Source: CALXZG01 sp034184445
GTDB taxonomy: Bacteria; Pseudomonadota; Alphaproteobacteria; CAAHEQ01; UBA3637
DNA: 10,523 nucleotides
NCBI GenBank assembly: GCA_034184445.1
Contig: JAXFZX010000047.1
Location: 1-10,523, forward strand
Direction of reading: 5' to 3'
Shown here piece after piece: positions 6,457 to 10,523 of this stretch (position 1 is its first letter; the number at the start of each line of letters is the position of its first letter). The notes under the pieces are model-generated. The model was given only the letters and a program-made list of their open reading frames with translations. It was not told the origin of the DNA and did not search any database. The position numbers were made by a program, and so were the translations under genes.

Positions 6457-8677
6457 CTATTTTTTATCGCAAATCAAATGGTAGAGGGTCTCGCAATTAT
6501 TTCTATTTTCCCAAAAAATGGTTTTATTCTTGTCCCTTATTTCGGGTTCAATCATAAAATTGTTTTGAATATAGCGGTTCGTTAAGTCCAATACCGATTG
6601 TTCATCATATAGGCAATTATAAAGTTTTCTGTCTTCCTGCATAGCGGAAATACAAGCCTCTTGATCCGATAGGTTTAAGGATAAATCATCCCTGTCAAAC
6701 CGATAGAAAATGACAGGCTTATTCATATACATAAAATCCCAACAAACCGAAGAATAATCCGTTATTAACATCGCCGATTGCCGAATGGCATGGGATACTT
6801 TATCGGTGACAATGACATTGATCCCCATCGTGTTTAGACTTTCCGGAGATAATCCACCCCGCACGCTTTCGTGATGGAGAGCAATATCAATAGCAACCGA
6901 TTCCGGTACCCGATCCCGCAGGTGGCGCAGAAATTCCAAAACTTGGTGAATATAGGATTGCTTGGCGGATTGGGATTCTTTAAAGGTGCGCCGCCATGTG
7001 AAAAAGACAAGAATATGTCCGTTGTTTTCGGCCTTTGTCAATAAATCCCATCGGGGCAGGCCGGCGCATAAAATTTGAGAATTATCCCAATTGTTGCTTT
7101 GATACAAATCATATGTTAAGTGGCAGGCAGCCAGTTGTAAATCATACCGATCGGGATTGTATATTTTTAAAACATCTTTTTTGAGTAGGTCAACCCCGTG
7201 ACCAATAAAAATATAATTTAGGGTATTGATCTTTTTTAAGCGATTATTCTGTTTCTTTTTGGATAATCCAAAACTGGTTATTACAGCATGGGATTGTTGA
7301 ATAACAGATGCGCATTTACGGAAAAATTCTTTTTGATTTTTAAGGATAATTACATCGGGGTTATCCCGTATTTCATCCGCTAAGCGATTATCCATCAATA
7401 ACACATATTTTGATGGAATGTTGTTGTGTTGTAGATAGGTAAAAAATGTATAGGCATCAATGGCCTCTTGTCCCGCATCATACAGGCAGTCAAAGCATAA
7501 AATATATCCGTCCTTTATCACTTTTTTGGGTAATGAATGGGGAATTTTGATGTTTGATCGTTTTTTATGGAAAACCTTTATTCCACATATAAAATAAGAT
7601 TTTAAAGTGGGTGTTTTAACCTCTTTCAATACCGAAAGACCCAATAAATAAAATCGCTTTTTATCACCCTTTTTGACCCAACCAAACCATCTCTTTGAAC
7701 GATTTTGGTGGATTTTTGTTAATGCAACCTTATCATTTTGAAACAGGCAAGCCGATAAAATCGGATAATCATCTGTGTGTGATGAAATTAAGGTTGACAG
7801 TTCGGGATTATTTAACACCTCTTGTCGCAAAAGAGCCAAAAAACGCATTTGGGCCGCGTGCGGTAAGTAAGAACAAACAAACCGAACAGATGATTCGGTC
7901 TTATTTAAAAGAAATAAGCCGTTGTGCAGTAGAGCGTTAGCCTTTAAAAAATTAAAGAAGTGTTTGATCGCATAAACTTGGTCAAATAATTTTTCGGTCT
8001 TTTTCTGAGAATAAATTTTCCCCATGACAGAGTTATTTAACAACCGATAATTATAAAGTTTTCTCTCCACCCCGTAAAAGGATTTAGAAACACTTAGGTA
8101 AGACCATGTAAAGGCGTTATCATCACTTTCATACCCATCGGGAAAGGAAATGTTATATTTCCGCACTAAATCCATTTTAAAAATCTTATTCCACAGCAAA
8201 ATATTTATTTTCGTCCGTAGCCACATCGTTAAGGGAATAAAACCAAAGTAAGAGTTATAATGGTAATTTAAATTGACTTGATTGCGTCCGTGGTCTTTAT
8301 CCATAACAATCATATTGGGATTACACATGGCAAAATCCACATCGTTTTCGGTGATGGCGCGATACATTTCCTTACACATATCGGGTTCATAAGTATCATC
8401 CGAATCACAAAACATCAGGTATTTTCCCTGGGCGTTCTGTAAGCCGACATTACGGGCTTTGGCAGGGCCGGCATTCTTTTGATGAAAAACCTTAACCCGT
8501 GAATCGGTTTGTTGAAACCGATTTAAAATATCCCCTGATGAATCCGTTGATCCGTCATTGATACATAACACCTCTATATCCGGAAAAGATTGATTCAAAA
8601 GGCTTGATAAACAATCGGATAAATATTTTTCGGCAGTTATAAACTGGCACAATAATTGAAATTTTTGGTTTTGTCAT
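6457..8677 (-). CDS. GT2 glycosyltransferase / CDP-glycerol glycerophosphotransferase-like fusion, frameshifted near 5' end
   Basis: The large frame, read from a TTG at 8652, gives 731 residues. The N-terminal GT-A domain has INDGSTD (31-37), the metal-binding DSDD (83-86), WNKIF (154-158) and the ESDD pair (175-178), typical of GT2 sugar transferases. The middle (about 333-365) holds two short repeats of the form (F/Y)-x-L/I-x-G-(L/I)-x-V. The C-terminal half matches TagF/CDP-glycerol glycerophosphotransferases: GHGVDLLKKD (484-493), FTWRR (551-555), LHHES (592-596), and ITDYSSVCWDFMYMNKPVIF (630-649). The usual GT2 opening is missing from this frame. It is found in another frame from ATG 8677: KISIIVPVYN. 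One surplus base within 8626-8635 breaks the gene; removing it would give about 739 residues. Start 8677 is supported by GGAAG 10 bases upstream and by the 7-base gap from the preceding stop. The enzyme would build a polymer with sugar and polyol-phosphate units at the cytosolic face. As written, it may be inactive. Confidence 0.85.
8626..8638 (-). other. One-base frameshift site in the GT2/TagF-like gene
   Basis: From ATG 8677 the frame reads Met-Thr-Lys-Pro-Lys-Ile-Ser-Ile-Ile-Val-Pro-Val-Tyr-Asn, then leaves the GT2 pattern and stops at TGA 8557-8555 after 40 codons. The conserved continuation Ala-Glu-Lys-Tyr-Leu-Ser is one base out of step. The surplus base is either the T at 8635 or one A of the five-A run at 8626-8630 (minus strand). 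The two repairs give Asn-Ala-Glu-Lys-Tyr or Asn-Cys-Arg-Lys-Tyr, both credible. Confidence 0.85.
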
Positions 8678-8684
8678 GCCAAAA

Positions 8685-9476
8685 CTACTTCCAGTAATCC
8701 TTTATCCAAGTGACAGGGCGCACATATTTATACAGTTTTTTAATACCGCGGGGATATTTACGGCACTTTTTATCAGAACACCAAATGCCCTTTTCCGCAT
8801 CGGCCATATCTGGCAAACCGTGAAAAGCAATCATTTTAAGGCCCTTCCACTTCGGAATTTGGGCCATACGCCAAAACCGAAACGGCCATTTGGGCAAACA
8901 ATGAAACCGAAATGAACAAAACCAATCAGCCGGCCAAAAATTTAAATGGCCATACTTTTCAATAACCTTGGCGGATAAGTATTCCTGTGATGCGGTGTAG
9001 TATTTATCCGTTATGGCGCGGGGATTGGCTTCAAAAGCTTTTTTTACATAACCCAATGTCCCCACAACCCATGAATAACAACTGGCCTGACCGACATGAT
9101 CGCCCTTGGTATTCCAATCGTTGATAATATAAAATTGATCCCCCTTGGGATAACGAAAAAATTCATCTAAATTGCCGACAATTAAGGAATCTAAGTCAAA
9201 GAAAAACACACGTTGACCGTGAAGCCCCCCTAAATCATCATCGCACAGGCCAGCCTCTTTCCGATAGGCGTATTTGTTTTCCTCGGGCGGAACATTCAGG
9301 GTCGTCATGGGACGACGAATGACATCAGGACGAAGCCCATCGGGATTATCCGTGAAACAATAAAAGTCTATATTAAAAGAAGTATTGCGCTTGACCATAG
9401 AACACAACTTATTGACATCATCTGCCGTATAGGCTGTCCCCCATTTTATGCAAATAACATTATATGTCTCTGTCAT
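8685..9476 (-). CDS. Glycosyltransferase with DxD motif (GT-A fold)
   Basis: This 263-residue cytosolic or membrane-associated protein begins with a nucleotide-sugar-binding-like strand, NVICIKWGTAYTADDVNKL (6-24). FYCFTDNPDGL (38-48) follows, then the catalytic, metal-binding RVFFFDLDSLIVGNLDEF (89-106) with the DLD triad at 94-96. Near the C-terminus IAFHGLPD (216-223) supplies a conserved-looking His219. The combination Lys-Trp-Gly-Thr, Cys-Phe-Thr-Asp and Asp-Leu-Asp resembles a family of proteobacterial glycosyltransferases related in layout to GT8/GT32. The tail is rich in Lys, Arg and aromatic residues (from about 235), which could bind the membrane. AAGGGGG (9491-9485) is 8 bases before the ATG, the strongest Shine-Dalgarno in this run. 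It starts 17 bases after the bamE-like gene and ends 7 bases before the GT2/TagF-like start, so the three are probably co-transcribed. Sugar donor and acceptor are unknown. Confidence 0.82.
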   Translation of the reverse strand: MTETYNVICIKWGTAYTADDVNKLCSMVKRNTSFNIDFYCFTDNPDGLRPDVIRRPMTTLNVPPEENKYAYRKEAGLCDDDLGGLHGQRVFFFDLDSLIVGNLDEFFRYPKGDQFYIINDWNTKGDHVGQASCYSWVVGTLGYVKKAFEANPRAITDKYYTASQEYLSAKVIEKYGHLNFWPADWFCSFRFHCLPKWPFRFWRMAQIPKWKGLKMIAFHGLPDMADAEKGIWCSDKKCRKYPRGIKKLYKYVRPVTWIKDYWK

Positions 9477-9493
9477 GGATAAGTCCCCCTTAA

Positions 9494-9952
9494 CTAATGG
9501 CGAACAGAACTGTCACCGGCACCCGTATTATATCGCCCGAAATTTTGCACAATTTGATCCAGTAAGGATAGTTCCCGACCCTCAACCCGCGTTTCCGATG
9601 AATCATAGGCAATCCGCCGCGCATCGTCCAGCGTTAAATGATTGCTTTTGGCTAATTTATCGTTGGTGTCAAAATAATAAATGTAAATATCGCGTTGAAC
9701 CTCTTTCGGCTCCATAAAAGCGCGGCTGGACTTTAAATTTTGAGCATAAACGACAAAAGAAGTCCCATCGGATAAATCAATGTTTTCGGTGGCAGGAGTC
9801 CCTAAAATCCGAACCACTTTTTCTTTGGAATCACCGGACTTAACGGCGGATAAGCGCGCGCTTGTCGGCAAATCCCCCCCAGGATAACTTTCCAATCCGC
9901 AGGCCGTTAATAAAACCGCCCCCAAAATAAATATACCGATTTGTTTCTTCAT
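9494..9952 (-). CDS. bamE: BamE-like outer-membrane assembly lipoprotein (SmpA/OmlA family)
   Basis: BamE is a small lipoprotein of the BAM complex, which inserts beta-barrel proteins in the outer membrane. The 152-residue product opens with a lipoprotein signal (Met-Lys-Lys, hydrophobic core, LLTAC) with Cys18 as the lipidated residue. The SmpA/OmlA core follows: LSAVKSGDSKEKVVRILGTP (34-53), with the family's Gly-x-(S/T)-x-x-x-V-x-x-x-Leu-Gly-x-Pro pattern, then strands around FVVYAQ and DIYIYYFDTNDKLAKS. The C-terminal segment GREL-x-x-x-D-x-x-x-x-FGRYN resembles alphaproteobacterial BamE. I placed the start at ATG 9952 because of the signal peptide. An open frame continues upstream to 10177, but it would bury the signal, cross the metG start and cover both promoters. 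No Shine-Dalgarno is present, and the promoter lies 7 bases upstream. It heads a run of glycan genes on the same strand. Confidence 0.9.
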   Translation of the reverse strand: MKKQIGIFILGAVLLTACGLESYPGGDLPTSARLSAVKSGDSKEKVVRILGTPATENIDLSDGTSFVVYAQNLKSSRAFMEPKEVQRDIYIYYFDTNDKLAKSNHLTLDDARRIAYDSSETRVEGRELSLLDQIVQNFGRYNTGAGDSSVRH

Positions 9953-9959
9953 GAGGGTA

Positions 9960-9988
9960 TATATAGCCCGAAAATTTTTAAGAGTCAA
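9960..9988 (-). promoter_or_regulatory. Near-consensus promoter of bamE, predicting a leaderless mRNA
   Basis: On the minus strand TTGACT (9988 to 9983), exactly 17 bases, then TATATA (9965 to 9960). Only seven bases (TACCCTC) separate the -10 from the ATG at 9952, so transcription should begin at the A of the ATG or one base before it. Confidence 0.8.
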
Positions 9989-10055
9989 CTTTTTTTTATG
10001 AATTCTCCCATTTTCAAAAATCAAGGGTTTTTTCAGCAGAAACTTTAATTTTTGC

Positions 10056-10084
10056 TTGCACTGAGGGTGAAATTTTGCTATCCT
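10056..10084 (+). promoter_or_regulatory. Promoter of metG with extended -10
   Basis: TTGCAC (10056-10061), exactly 17 bases, then TATCCT (10079-10084), preceded by TGC (10076-10078), which forms an extended -10. The predicted transcript starts near 10091, giving a leader of about 24 bases with no room for a T-box or riboswitch. Confidence 0.75.
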
Positions 10085-10114
10085 AGCAACAATAATGTGT
10101 GAAAGGATTTTAAA

Positions 10115-10523
10115 ATGACCAAACAATTGATTACCAGTGCATTGCCGTATGTGAACGGACTTCCCCATCTGGGGCACTTAGTGGGGTGTTTGTTGCCGGC
10201 AGATGTCTATGCTAGATACCAACGGTTATTGGGGGAAGAAGTCTTATTCGTCTGTGGTACGGATGAACATGGAACGCCTTCGGAAGTTGGGGCAACTAAG
10301 GAAAATATGCCGGTGGAAGAGTATTGCAAAAAATATCATGACCTGCATGTGGAAATGTATCGCGGGTTTAATCTGGGATTTGATTACTTTGGACGCACAA
10401 GCTCGGATCAAAACAAAGAAATAACCTATCGCATTTTTAATGCATTGGATCAAAACGGCTTTATTCAGGAAAAAACAACCAAGCAAGTCTATTCCCCCGA
10501 TGACGGACGGTATCTGCCGGACA
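10115..10523 (+). CDS. metG: Methionyl-tRNA synthetase, N-terminal part (C-terminus outside window)
   Basis: MetG charges tRNA-Met with methionine using ATP and is essential for translation. The 136 visible residues include the class I opening LITSALPYVNGLPHLGHLVG (5-24) with the HIGH-type signature HLGH (18-21), and CGTDEHGTP (47-55), the conserved adenylate-site segment. FDYFGRTSSDQN (89-100) and VYSPDDGRYLPD (125-136) lead towards the connective-peptide/zinc region. The Ala-Leu-Pro-Tyr-x-Asn-Gly opening and the Ser-Pro-Asp-Asp-Gly-Arg-Tyr-Leu-Pro-Asp stretch resemble the longer E. coli/archaeal MetG type rather than the Bacillus-type form, from memory. AAAGGA (10102-10107) lies 7 bases before the ATG. 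The gene is divergent from bamE and has its own promoter. The KMSKS motif and any C-terminal dimerisation domain lie outside the window. Confidence 0.96.
   Translation, partial: MTKQLITSALPYVNGLPHLGHLVGCLLPADVYARYQRLLGEEVLFVCGTDEHGTPSEVGATKENMPVEEYCKKYHDLHVEMYRGFNLGFDYFGRTSSDQNKEITYRIFNALDQNGFIQEKTTKQVYSPDDGRYLPD

Noticed and set aside
8626..8677. Programmed ribosomal frameshift to join the two GT2 frames
   Set aside because: Joining needs a +1 shift, and I see no -1-type heptamer, RF2-like stop context or convincing downstream structure. Five A bases are short for transcriptional slippage. A mutation, an error or rare phase variation is simpler.
10003..10036. Possible weak hairpin with T-run upstream of metG (CCC...GGG TTTTTT)
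   Set aside because: Only three G-C pairs with an irregular interior, and no gene on the plus strand ends before it.
9953..10177. In-frame upstream extension of the BamE-like gene (75 extra residues to 10177, minus strand)
   Set aside because: It would place the lipoprotein signal in the middle of the protein, overlap the metG start by 63 bases and cover both the bamE and metG promoters. The extra residues show no domain.
1..10523. CRISPR array, tRNA, insertion sequence, attachment site, toxin-antitoxin pair or defence system
   Set aside because: No regular repeat-spacer pattern, cloverleaf-like sequence, transposase or integrase motif, or paired toxin gene was seen on either strand.

Overview
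The window looks like part of the chromosome of a Gram-negative bacterium, most likely an alphaproteobacterium of moderately low GC content. The evidence is a lipoprotein MlaA next to a periplasmic MlaC, a BamE-type outer-membrane lipoprotein, lipobox and Sec signal peptides, and sigma70-like promoters. The C-terminal Gly-Arg-Glu-Leu...Gly-Arg region of the BamE-like protein resembles alphaproteobacterial BamE from memory. A finer placement, such as the uncultured gut lineages, would be a guess. No mobile element, CRISPR array, tRNA or rRNA was seen.

Layout. Bases 1-1018 (minus) hold most of an exported, proline-rich protein whose C-terminus lies outside the window. It diverges from a compact plus-strand operon (1117-3073): a LOG-family nucleotide phosphoribohydrolase, then mlaA overlapping it by 8 bases, then mlaC 9 bases further on, closed by a strong hairpin terminator (3111-3143). 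A single plus-strand gene (3261-4349) with its own extended -10 promoter encodes a cytosolic MORN-variant (YwqK-like) repeat protein. It converges on the next block across a terminator that can work in both directions (4348-4379).

Bases 4397-9952 form a run of five minus-strand genes. In transcription order they are: a BamE-like lipoprotein, a DxD glycosyltransferase, a large GT2 plus CDP-glycerol glycerophosphotransferase-like fusion, a small three-helix membrane protein, and a polytopic GT-C (GT39-like) glycosyltransferase. The last four look like a small surface-glycan locus, perhaps for a polymer containing polyol phosphate. Divergent from bamE, metG (methionyl-tRNA synthetase, from 10115) runs off the right end.

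Main points of interest. (1) The GT2/TagF-like gene carries a one-base frameshift near its 5' end. The true start is at 8677, and the first strand and Pro-Val-Tyr-Asn motif of the GT2 domain are in a different frame from the rest. (2) bamE has a near-consensus promoter only 7 bases upstream of its ATG and no Shine-Dalgarno, which predicts a leaderless mRNA. (3) A 9+1+9 palindrome overlaps the start codon of the small membrane protein gene. (4) None of the nine visible stop codons is TGA. I did not find a clearly new defence or mobile system; the glycan locus and its regulatory oddities are the best candidates for follow-up.
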